A stretch of DNA of 64,000 nt from Tilletia caries (taxonomy: Eukaryota > Basidiomycota > Exobasidiomycetes > Tilletiales > Tilletiaceae): positions 340,001 to 404,000 of the forward strand of contig JALUTQ010000003.1 of assembly GCA_032718865.1 (NCBI GenBank), read 5' to 3'. This document shows positions 20,342-30,879 of the stretch, piece by piece. The notes beneath the pieces are model-generated. The model worked only from the letters and a program-made list of their open reading frames with translations. It was not told the origin of the DNA and searched no databases. Every line of letters begins with the position of its first letter. The stretch's first letter is position 1. Made by a program: the position numbers and the translations under genes.

Positions 20342-21903
20342 CTACTTGTCGAGGTCAAGCACGACGCGGCCAGCCATCTTGCCAGTCTGCATCTCGTCGC
20401 TGTAGGGCGTTGGAGGAAGAGAGTCAGTTTCCATGTCAGTGCTGCAAGAATGTTTCGTACTCGAGCGCAGAGCTCACAAGACGGCATTCAGCTCCGAGAG
20501 TCCGCGAACTACATAGAGTACGAACAGAATGTAGATCAGTGAAAAATTCCCTCCAGCATGTTTGACCCAGATACGCACGCTTGTAGGACACCTTGACTTT
20601 ACCACGAGCCGCCATGTCCAGCGCCTCCACCGCATCCTGGCGGTTGCCCACATAACTACCCTTGATGCCCTTCTCACCAACCACAAACCCAAAGATGCCC
20701 ACCTCCATCTTCGCATCCGCCGGCATGCCCACAGCGACAAGCACGCCGCGCGGGCGGAGATACTCCAGCGCCTGCTCGTACGACGCCGCCGAGGAGGCCG
20801 CGACGATGGCCGCGTGGGCTCCTGCTTTCTCGGGGGTTGCGGCGAGGACGTCGGCGGTGAGCTTGTTGGAGGAGGAGGAGGAGTTGGCGAAGTCGATGAA
20901 GTGCTCGGCGCCGGACTCGAGTGAGATCCTACGCTTTTCCTCGCCGGTGTCGATGCCGATCACGCGGTATCCCGACGCCGAGGCGTACTGGCAGCTGTAT
21001 GTGCAGCATCCCAGATCCAAAAACGTCAGCATGTGAGTGAGTTAATGCCGCCCATCGTCCTTGTTTTCGCACATCGTATACGCACCATAGATGGCCCAGA
21101 CCGCCTCCGGAGCCGACGACGACGACGCTTTGGCCAGGCTTGAGCTCGGCCGTCATGAGAGCCTTGTAGACGGTCACTCCGGCACAGAGGATGGGAGCTG
21201 CGTCCGCCAGGGGGAGCTCATCTGACAAGATTTGTTGACGTGACGATAGATGATGAGCGAGCTGTGCGTATTTCGGTATGTAACAACGACACGATATATA
21301 CTCACGAGGAATAGGCGTCACGTAGCGCGCCCAGCTGACGACGTACCTGTAAGAAGTCAAGCAAGCGCGGGGGGATCATGGATCAGTACCGCCACTTGAC
21401 AGGACCCAAAGAGAAGCCCATCAATCGGAAAAGGAGGGGAGTGGAGAGTGGAGACTCAACTGAGCAAACGTTCCATCAACGGTGTACCCCGACAGACGCT
21501 GGACCGAGCTGCAATTCCCCTCATCGCCAGCCCGACAGAACGCACAGCTAAGACAAGCGTCCGCAAGCCACTTCACACCGACGCGGTCGCCCAGCTTGCA
21601 GTACTCCTCACTATCCGGTCCGAGGGCGCATACGACGCCCGCTCCTTCATGCCCACCGATCAAAGGCAATTTCTTCGTCATCGGCCAATCACCGCGCAGC
21701 GCGTGCAAGTCCGTGTGGCAAACTCCGCTGAAGAGCATCCGGACCAGCACCGTGCCGCGCTCGAGTTGCTCTGCCTGGATGACGGGGACCGTCTCGAGCT
21801 GGACAGGGCCGTTGTCCTTGTAGGAGACGGCTGCTTTGGCTGTCTTGGGGATCAACAGCTTGGACTCGCGCGGATCGACTGCTGGGTTGTATTGGGAGGT
21901 CAT
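20342..21903 (-). CDS. Zinc-dependent alcohol dehydrogenase (ADH1 type)
   Basis: Medium-chain dehydrogenase interconverting ethanol and acetaldehyde with NAD. Six exons (21461-21903, 21306-21346, 21086-21221, 20579-20994, 20478-20508, 20342-20399) give 374 residues. Visible are catalytic-zinc ligands in [15 protein letters not shown] and GGHEGAG, the four-cysteine structural zinc loop [28 protein letters not shown] for NAD binding, the following GIDTG acidic residue, and the end [11 protein letters not shown]. The first donor is the weak GTTGAG. Exon 5 is 31 nt. The open frame continues upstream to an ATG at 22221, adding a 106-residue Arg-rich, acid-poor leader. A mitochondrial isoform is therefore possible. 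The chosen start [10 protein letters not shown] fits cytosolic ADH. Confidence 0.92.
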
Positions 21904-22539
21904 TTTGCTGCGATTGGAGAGATTTGAGAGGTTGTGAGCTTGAGGAAGCAACTTGGGAAGCGTGCAAGAGGTGGGAGCAAACGAAGGAAAGGGGTATCTC
22001 AAGCTCGCCTTTTCTCCTTCCCCTCTCCCTGTTACATATGTATCCCTCCGCTCCAACGCAGCCCTTCTTGAGTCTGCTTGCTTTCGATTGAAGCTTGCTT
22101 GATGCTTGGTGATCTGGTGGGGGTGAGGATGGCAACCCCTTTGCACCAAGACCGGCAACGCATTTTCTGTCGCGCGTAAAAGAAGCGTCGCGTTTCGCCA
22201 AAGACGGCGAGCCCGCGACATCGTCCTAAGGCTGGCCACAAGAGGAGGAAAGGGTCCTTGTCAGCGAGCTTCGAGGCGTCTTACCCAGTGTTTCTCCTCC
22301 GCACTGTTTGACGAGAAGTTCCGGGCTAGTCGGTCTCTCACCCACGACTGGCTTCCTCCGCAATGACTGAGCGCAACGTTTATTGCGTGCCGATAAAGAA
22401 CAACAAAGAGTACTTGACCACGGTCCACCGAAGGGACCCCGTGACAAGTGATTGGATATATCCGGACGAAGAGAGGGGAGTCGGAATTGAAATCAGGAGA
22501 AGGGTAGGATGCATCGAACGTCGTCTCCCGAGTACGCCG
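21904..22539. other. 636-bp gap between ADH start and NSE4 stop
   Basis: Contains the ADH promoter and the optional 106-codon upstream extension (21904-22221). No further gene, repeat or RNA recognised to 22539. Confidence 0.5.
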
Positions 22540-24070
22540 CTACCCGTACCATCTTCCTGAAGTGGCCTCCTTCTTGGCCTCCTTCCGAGTTGGAATGATG
22601 GACTCGGTGATGTCGTACGTCTCAATGATGTCCTGGGTGAGGTGGGGAAAAAGAAAGAGACCATGAGCACACAATTCTCAGCTAAGGCCCTTGGAAAGGG
22701 AGACGCGAACGAACCTTGTAAAGCTTCATGTCGAACTCTACCACGAGTTGCCGCTTGGTGAGGCCCTGTTGGAAGTCTTCGTCTCTTGGTGGTTCCGTCC
22801 GCACTACGAGAGTTAAACGTGAATGTCAGCATGGAAACTTGGAGAGAAAAATAAACGCGTCAAGTGAGACCTGGGGCGATCATTGAAACGTACTCAGCAT
22901 CGGCTCGTTCGTCTTGTCATCAAAATCCACCGAAACCTTGCCGTCACGGACAAGAAAGCTGACGTAGAAGAGGTTCTCGACGGTATTACTGAAGCTCGTT
23001 GGATCCACAACGAAATTGAAGAGATGTACTTCTCCGACCTCTTCGAGCAGATTTGCAATTTGGCGGACCATGACTGTTGTCTCGTTTTCCGATCGTTGTA
23101 TATCGGTGTCTTTGAGCTGTGAGCGCGATTATTCAAAAAAGGAAGGTGAGCCAACCATCGTCCCACTGGCAGAAATGATTAAGGAGAAATCACGGGACTG
23201 AACTCACCTCTTCCGGCCGTACGGCCACGCCAACCTTCTCCTTCACCTTCTTTGTCCTCTCCGTCTGTTTTCTCTCCTTAGGCTTTGCCTGCAGAGGCCC
23301 AAGCAAGAAGTCCAACGAGACCGCTCGTCGCGAATGTTTCGCCGCCAAGCGTCCAAGCTCGTCCCAATTCCACTCATTGGCCGCGAGCACGGCCTCGTCG
23401 TCATCCAGATCGTCCGCCCCTCTCCGCGCGCCGGAGCGCACTTGTCCTCCAACCACACGTGCGACACGGGAGAGGAAGGAGTCGGTGTCAAAGGCGTCTG
23501 CGTTCGTCTTGAGGGTTCGGGCCATGTGTGTGCCGATGTCGACCATCTGGCCGAGGAGGCGCGCATCGAGGATACCTTCTGATGGTGCTTTCACTGTGGG
23601 TCGATGCGCGTGGAGAATTGTCAGAGCAGAGCGGGAAAGGGGATCGTCTGACGACGACTGTATGCGGGCAACGTACCTTTGTTGAACAAGTCATCTGTCT
23701 GCTTCAGCATGGACGTCAAGCTCTCCGATGTCTGGTCTGTTATCTCTTTCCGCGCATCTGAAGAAGCCCAGAGAACAAGGCGCGATGAATGCGAAGAAGG
23801 GATATCAGCATTCAATCGCAATCTGTCTGAGCAACTTGCGAGTCTTCCTGGGAATCACTCACCTTCGGCAGCCGCGAGCAAACCTCGATACTTCTTGCGG
23901 AGCTCTCTCTTCTCGTTCGCGTCTTGGAAGGCATTCTTTGCTGTCGCTTGTGCCTGGCTCTGGCTGAATGATTTGGAGTCCCCGTCGACGTCCATCGGCT
24001 GTGAGGCATCTGGATCTTGCTGGGAGCGTGAGGGCCCGGCTTGTGAGCTGTCTTGAGTTCCGTGAGCCAT
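22540..24070 (-). CDS. NSE4: Nse4 kleisin of the Smc5-Smc6 complex
   Basis: Nse4 bridges the Smc5 and Smc6 heads and binds Nse1/Nse3 in DNA repair. Six exons (23863-24070, 23677-23757, 23208-23593, 22894-23116, 22715-22803, 22540-22632) give 359 residues. The N-terminal helical block KRELRKKYRGLL starts the Smc6-binding part. The middle has DARLLGQMVDIGTHMART, and the C-terminal winged-helix reads NTVENLFYVSFLVRDGKVSV, then TKRQLVVEFDMKLYKDIIE and YDITESIIP, all Nse4 signatures. The frame extends upstream to another Met at 24247, but family length favours MAHGTQDSSQ. Divergent from VPS60 across 880 bp. Confidence 0.9.
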
Positions 24071-24950
24071 GCTGACGATGTAGGTGGGACAGAAGCGCCT
24101 GTAATATGTGTTACCTTGGGTCTGGAGAGTGAGGAAGATGGGTGTTGGTCTCCTGCTCATCTTCCCCTTCTCCTCTGCGCGTGCAAGAAGGCGCGGAGAC
24201 ACGCGACGCGACCCGAAGAAATTTCCACGGCAAATTGATGTTTTCATTCCGAAAAATAGGAATCAAAAAGCTCCCCTTCTGTGCTTCGCCTTTCGCACGG
24301 CGCACCTCGACATCCTGCTTCCCTTCCACCACAACGACCGCAAACCGTTCGCTGACGAGGTGAGTCATTTTCTCTCCTACTCTCCATTCTCTCCACTCGA
24401 CCACTCGCCGTCGCCGACAACCAGCCTTCCCGCGTCGTCTGCCCGCGTACGCACAGCGCGGCAGACTCAGCGAAGCGGGAAGGCACACGAGCGCAACGAG
24501 CACGGATGGGGGTCCTACAATGATGCTGTCAAAAACTAGAAGTCAAGCACTGATTGACTAAGGCGGTCCCTACGTGGAAACCTTGGTCCTGAGCGATATC
24601 TATCATACACACGCCGAACACCGGTGCTGAGGCCCAATCCCCCATCCTTGTTTTCCTTTTTCTCTCTCCCTCCTCTCCCAGCTCTTTCCTGGAATATGTG
24701 CACTGACTCTCTCTCTCCCCTTCTTACGATCTGCCCGCCTCGTCCTTCTCTCAATGTCTTGTTCTTCTGTTGTCCGATCTGTCCCTACCGACGAACCCCC
24801 CAGTCTTGAAATACACTTGCTCGTCTCACTCTACCTCACTGCTTCCATCTAGCGCTTGACCCCAACGGCGCTTCCCCTTCCTCACCTCACTTCCTCCCAC
24901 CTTCCCACACCTGTACCTCGCCTCGCCAGCGTCCTCAACCCAGGACGACA
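24071..24950. other. 880-bp divergent intergenic region, NSE4 / VPS60
   Basis: Pyrimidine-rich on the VPS60 side (24640-24760 and 24850-24910), as in many fungal promoters and leaders. Short open frames on both strands lack splice support or family resemblance. Nothing else seen. Confidence 0.4.
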
Positions 24951-25906
24951 ATGAACCGCCTCTTCGGCTCGCGCAATGCCGCACCCAAGCCCAATCTCCA
25001 CCAGGCCATCGTGAACACCGAGTCCAGGGCGGACAGCACCGAAGTCAAGATCCGCAAGCTCGATGCTGAGCTCACGCGCTATCGCGACCAGATGAAGAAG
25101 ATGCGCGATGGGCCTGGCAAGGTGAGTCTTGAACCCCATTTCCCTTGCGCTTGCGCTTTCTCTACTTGCGCGCAGTAAAGCTGAGCCTGCGCGCGCTCCT
25201 CCCCTTGCGGTGAATGTTTTTGGCAGACGGCGATCCAACAGCGCGCCATACGAGTCCTCAAGCAGAAACGCCTGTACGAGTCCCAACTGACCCAACTCCA
25301 ACAACAAGCCTTCAACATGGAACAGGCAACGCTCACCACTGACAACCTCCGGAACACAATGGCCACTGTCGACGCCATGCAAACCGCCAACAAGGAGATG
25401 CGTCGGACGTACGGCAAGATCGATCTCGCCAAGATCGAGAGGGTGCAGGATGAGATGGAGGATCTGATCGAGCAGGCGAATGAGGTCCAGGAGACGTTGG
25501 GGAGGACGTATGGCGTGCCGGAGGAGATTGACGAGGCAGACTTACAGGCCGAGTTGGATGCGTTGTGAGTTATGGAGCCCCATTTTCCCTCGCTTTCGCC
25601 TCGCGAGCCCACTAATCGTCTACCTTCTTCCTTCCTTCCCCGCTCTGTTCGCACAACGCCCCGTCTCAGGGAAGACGACTTCGCAGAGGAAGAATCCGCG
25701 ATGCCGTCCTACCTACAAGAGGGGCCGAGTTCCCTGCCAGACTTCATCGACGAGCCACCGACTGCGACAACAGAAGTACGTCTGGACAATCGCCCCTTTC
25801 TCCCTCCCTCCTCTTCTTCTGAGTGTCTTGCTGACCATTTGCTCTTCGGCCTTTCTCCTCTTCATTCGAGCAGCCTGCAGCAGGCGAGGCGATGCGGGCG
25901 GCATGA
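24951..25906 (+). CDS. VPS60: ESCRT-III subunit Vps60/CHMP5
   Basis: Snf7-family protein of the multivesicular body pathway, working with Vta1-Vps4. Four exons (24951-25121, 25227-25564, 25670-25775, 25874-25906) give 215 residues, close to human CHMP5 (219). The start [16 protein letters not shown] is the CHMP5 N-terminus. The helical core reads [19 protein letters not shown], then [16 protein letters not shown] and [12 protein letters not shown]. The acidic C-terminal helix [15 protein letters not shown] ends exon 2. The last exon encodes only [10 protein letters not shown] and stop. The junction LEDDF needs the TT|G split, which is in phase. Confidence 0.93.
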
Positions 25907-26396
25907 CAGGGGTGCCCTTCGAACGGGTACATATCCTACTCTGTACAGCAAAGGCACACCACGATCTCCCCTCTTCTCCCCCTTTTCCCTCGTCATCGGC
26001 GTGTACATTCATGTATTGTTTTCCTCCCCTTTCCCCTCGTCTCTCAGAACAATAATGCGACGTTGGTTCCTGCTCCAATTTATCGGCCCTCAGTGCTGCT
26101 TGATGCACCTCAGAGAGCAAACCTCACGGGAGCCGTCTTGGAGATCGCGCGTCAGCGTAGAGGAGGACCAAGAGGCCGGAGGGGGGCCGCGAAAGATACT
26201 TAAATAATGGGTGGGTGGTGTATTAATAGCATTGAGCTTGTGTGTGTTGTGCGGTGTGCGGTGTTACGTGGTACGTGCGTGTTTGTGCGTGCGTGCATGC
26301 GTGCGTGAGGGGGTATGCGTGACTGTTCTCACAGACGGGGCGGGGGAAAGACTCCTTCCTCCTCCCATGAACCTGGGTCCGGGTAGATCTCAGTTC
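25907..26396. other. 490-bp convergent 3' region with GTGC-type repeat
   Basis: Lies between two gene ends. A tract of gtgcgtgcgtgcatgcgtgcgtg (26286-26308) stands out; otherwise no structure recognised. Confidence 0.5.
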
Positions 26397-29250
26397 TCAC
26401 CCAAGCCCCAGCATCCGAACCCCTTCATCCATCCCGCCGCGATTGCCCTCCTCCTCCTCCGCATCCCTCGTCCTCGCAGCCGAATTGCCCCCCAACGAAA
26501 GTCCCAACGCAGCCGGCATCGAGCCATAGCCAGGTCCACTCCCCGCACTCCCCGGCGTCTGGGTGGCCAGTAACGAGGGCGAGCTCAGACCAGCGCTCAT
26601 GTTATGGTGGTGGTGATGAATCTCGCGCAGGGATAGCGGAAGTCCCGCCGGAGCCGAGCCGGGCGTACCTGAGCCGCCAACAACAACGGCGGGGCCAGCT
26701 CCACCCGCGACAAACCCACCACTCAAATTCGTCGGAGTCGACGGTCTCGTCAAAGGTGATCCCGAGCGAGAAGACGACGACGCAGCAGCTGCAGTAGCGA
26801 ATGCACTCGCGCTGCGCCCGTACGGCCCGGACGCTGTCCGATGATGCGGGTTGTGGTTGTGGTAAATGTGAGCCCCACCGCCGGTACCGACGGAGTACGA
26901 GGACGAATTCGCCCAGAACGGCTGCACGAGCGGGTTCGTGGGCGACGGCATCGAGAGCGGAGTTGGTGTCGGTAGACCGTTCGCGAGCGCCGAGCCCGTC
27001 AAGGGTGAGCTCGTAGCCGACCCAATCGCACCCGCGCCTGCATAGCCTCCTCCGCCTCCACAGTAGGATGAAGCTAACGAGGACGGTATCCCCAACGCAA
27101 CCGCACTGCCCGCACCGTTCCCCATCAGACCCGACGAGTTCCCCGCAGAGACCGACGCCAGATACGCAATCGGGGAGACCGCCCTCCGCTTCGCAGCTGA
27201 CGTAGCATAAGGCTCATACCGCTCATTCGCATAACACCCTCCTCCTCCCTGCTGTTGTTGATGATGCTGCTGCTGTTGTAGCTGTTGCTGCTGCTGCGAA
27301 GAATCTCCCATGCCCAACTTCCGTTTGCCATGCCGAACAAACGTCCACATGCTCGGGGACATCAACAGCGGCGCATGGGGTCCGCTCTGAGGCATCTCCG
27401 ACGTGTCCATCGACGACGCAGAAGATGGGGCTGAGAGCGGAGCCGCATACGCAGAGGTGCCATTGTTGTTGTTGTTGTTGTTGTTGTTGGTAGTGGTGGT
27501 GCTGGGCGGACCCGGTGTTCGAGGACGATAGATCCGTTCCAAACCTGGACTGGTCCTTGCTGCGGACCGAGCCCGAGCAGCAGCGCGGAAGTTGGTCCAC
27601 TGGGCCCCCTTCTTCGCCAGACTGGACGGCGGCGTGGGCATACTGGTGCTCATGAGCAGCAGCGAGGACGACGAATTGTTGCTAGGTGGCGCCGCGTTCG
27701 CCGACACTGCTAATGATGATTCGCCGCCCAAGGTGGTAGAAGCGGCGCATTCGGATCCGCCCCCGTTCGACTCGGAGGAAAGGGTCGTCCGGCGATTAGT
27801 GGTAGTGCCGTCGCCCTCGAAGCTCATCTCCACCTCGCCATCGCTTCCGCCATCCAGACTGCGCGAGCCGGCATCAGCATGATCTCCCGAGCCGATCCGG
27901 CGTGAGTCTCCTCCTCCTCCTTCACTCGTCCCGACGACAACCGAAGAGTGCGAGCAACACCCTCCGCCGGCATCGTCGTCCTCGTCCTCGTCGCTACTCA
28001 ACGAGCTCAAATCCTCCTCAAAGTCCATATGGCCGAGATCGACATAGTCCGTATCGTGCAGATCGCAGTTCTTGGGTTGTGGGCCAGCTGATGATGGTGC
28101 GGGCATGGTTGCGAAATGCATGGATCGTGGAGAGGCACAGCAGTCTGATTTTACTTTTCGGGTGAGTTTGGCTTCGGAGGCGATCTCGCTGTCGGCCGGG
28201 CTGCTTTCGTCACATAGACTGGCGGCGACTCTGAGCACGGATCGGTCCCGGAAGGACTACATTGGAAGAGCGGAGGTTAGCCACGAAAGACGAGATTGGT
28301 TGAGATCAGAGGGGAATGAGGGAGATGGAACTCACGACGCTTCCTCCTGATTTGCGATGCGATGACGATTTTCTGGAAGGCATTCGTCCTGTATGTCTGT
28401 TGAGGATCCAGAATGGTTCGGCGGAGGCGGGTGACGCATTGGTGGAAGAAGAAGAGGGAGCGGGCGCAAACAACCCGGTATTTACATGTTCGTGTGTTGT
28501 GATGAGGCTCGCGGGTGCTGCTTTGCCCTTGGGTAATGACAGGGGTGTCATCGTTTTCTCCCCTCCCGTTGCCGATGCTGCTGTTCCGATCTCTCCTGCT
28601 GGTCCCGATCGTGGAGGTAGGAGCGGTGAGGGAGAAGGAGTGCGAGCGGCCCCTTCGAAAGTGCGCATGTCGGAATCCCCGAGACTGTCATCATCCCCTC
28701 CATCGTCGGGGAGGAGATCGGGGGTGAGTTCGCGGCCGAGCATGCTGCTCCTCCGTAATCTGCCGACCATAACGGAGGAGGCGGAAGGCGTGCCGCGGCG
28801 GAAGGCGGTAGGTGGTGGTGTTCCTTCTGAGAAGGTCGGGTCGGAAGCGGACATGGCTGGTGTTGTAGGGAAGGCGTATGAAGACGAAGACGAAGCGGAG
28901 GAGGAGGAGGCTGAGCTGCCTGCTCCTGGGTGGTGGAGATGTTGTGTTGATAAGGGCAGCCGGAAGTCGGAGAGGGAAGTTGGGAATGCCATAGATCGTG
29001 CTTTGCTCGATGGTTGTGGCTGCTGCTGCTGCTGCTGTTGTTGTTGTTGCTGAGGGTCCGCTACTGCTGGTGGCAATGGTCCTGCTGTCGATGTTGATGA
29101 TGATTGGACGTTTGCTGAGAGGCAGGCCTGTGCCAGTGCTGGTTGTGATGGGTCGATAAGCATGGAGGACGTAGTGGCATCTGTGGAGGTGATGATGGCG
29201 GGCCCGGCTCCGTGTGGACTAGGGAGCGGGACGAGCGTGTCTGTTGCCAT
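26397..29250 (-). CDS. Large poly-Q and Ser-rich protein of unknown function
   Basis: Two exons (28336-29250, 26397-28256) give 924 residues starting MATDTLVPLPSPHG. An 11-Gln tract lies near residue 75, a second Gln-rich patch follows about two-thirds along, and an Asn run (~9) sits in exon 2. Ser, Pro, Gly and Ala dominate. Short ordered-looking motifs occur between: GRLRRSSMLGRELTPDLLPD, DTDYVDLGHMDFEEDLSSL (acidic, helix-like), GLERIYRPRTPGP and SMWTFVRHGKRKLGMG. No DNA-binding or catalytic domain recognised. Composition resembles fungal transcriptional regulators with activation-type acidic regions, but that is only inference. The single intron (28257-28335, 79 nt) keeps frame. Confidence 0.6.
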
Positions 29251-30879
29251 CCCTCACTTGCTCCTCGTTCGTGAGACCGGGTTTGGGGATCTTGGAGAGG
29301 ACAGGGATCAAATGCTGATCGGATGACGGCGGCCAGGCATCAATCGAATTCGGAGGTCCGGGAGGTGGTGGTGGGCGAGATCGTCTCGATCAAGTCGCCT
29401 GGCAACTCGAGTACGATGGAAGTGAGATGAGAGCCCTGGGCAGAAGGAAGTCAGACAGAAAGGTACAGAGAGAGAGAGAGAGAGAGAGGGAGAGGACAGA
29501 GGAAAGAGAAAAGAGAGAGAGAGAGAGAGAGACTGAAGATCTTCATATTTATATCGCACACAATCAACAGCGGGCAGGACGAGGAGGAGGAGCAGGATGA
29601 AGCCATTACAAACCACAGGAGAACACAAACAAACAAACAAACAAACACAACACTCCATTACAAACTCACTGTAATTGACCACCCTTCCACCTCATCTTCA
29701 CCACTTCACCGCTTCACCCGAATTCCCAACCGGCACACCCACCGCCCACCCGCCTGACCTCCCCCTGTCCAGTCTCGGCCATAATCTCTCTGCTCTGAGC
29801 TCTCTGCTCTCTTCAGAATCATGTGCCTGCATCCTGCTCCGGGCCTTCGGCAGATGGCTCACCCTCTTCCCTGCTCAGTCTGCACAGCAACACCAGCCGG
29901 CATGGAAGGCGCGAGAAGGTCGTTGCCGCCTGTTGGGATCTATCTATCTGGGTCATCCTGAAAGCCTATCTATGTATTCGGGGCTCGAGCGGTAAGACCA
30001 GTATAAGCCCGCTTTTCACCTTGGGTGCACTGCCGACTCTATGGACGTCCTTGCTTGCTATATCAGAGACTCAGAGGTCCTTTCACTCACTCTGACTCTC
30101 ACCAGGACCGCAGGACCTTTGTTCGATATTGTGCACATGAACTTGCCAGCCTCTCCACAGCCATCAACCTATCTTGGCGAACGCAGGAGTCGCCTTCAGC
30201 TGGGCCACAGGCTCCAGGCTCCAGGCTCCAACAGGGCCGAACCGGAGCACTGTGCAGGCTCATCGCTCATCGCCTCACGTTCTTCCTTTCCTTCGTCGGC
30301 TTTAACGAGCACCCGCTCCAGCCTTTTGGAGGGCAGGACGGAAGATCAGATGCATGGTTCGCTGGCCGCTCCAAGCTTTTGTCGCACGCCTGTCTCGCGT
30401 GAAGCGTGAACGCGTGAACGCCTGAACGCCTGAACGCTGAACGCCTGAACCTTGTGCGCTTGAGCGCTTGGGAATAAGCGCTTGAGGTTAGCTTCGGCCG
30501 TCTTTCGAACTTCGAGCAAAGGACTGCTTCCCAATTTCCCATGCCATGTCCTGTGGATCTCCTTGCATCCCACCATATCTCCAGTTTGGACAAAGATGAA
30601 GGAACCGTGCTCGCTCGCAAGAGCCGACATCCAAACGGTGAGGTCGAGAGACGAGATGCCATGCTGGGGCCTGGAGCGGTGGGATGCCGGCTGTATGTCA
30701 TGTACAGGATCTCATGGAGCGTTTGACCTCAAAAGGACTTAGCTGACCGCTGACCTTTGTTCTGCTCTCACCCGTCTCGACGTTTCTCAGTTCCTTCCTC
30801 CATCCTCCTCTCTTCCTCCTCCTCCTCCTCTGTACATCCCCAAAGCTAATTTGACCCGTCCCGAGGTTCTTGTCCGACA
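29251..30879. other. 1.6-kb intergenic region with microsatellites
   Basis: Holds two GA runs (29467-29489, 29510-29531), an acaa repeat (29628-29647), and a short tandem array of gaacgcctgaacgc units (30405-30450). The segment 30560-30620 has a diverged copy near 35020-35080, upstream of the second GH92 gene, so the duplicated unit includes promoter sequence. No gene supported. Confidence 0.5.
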
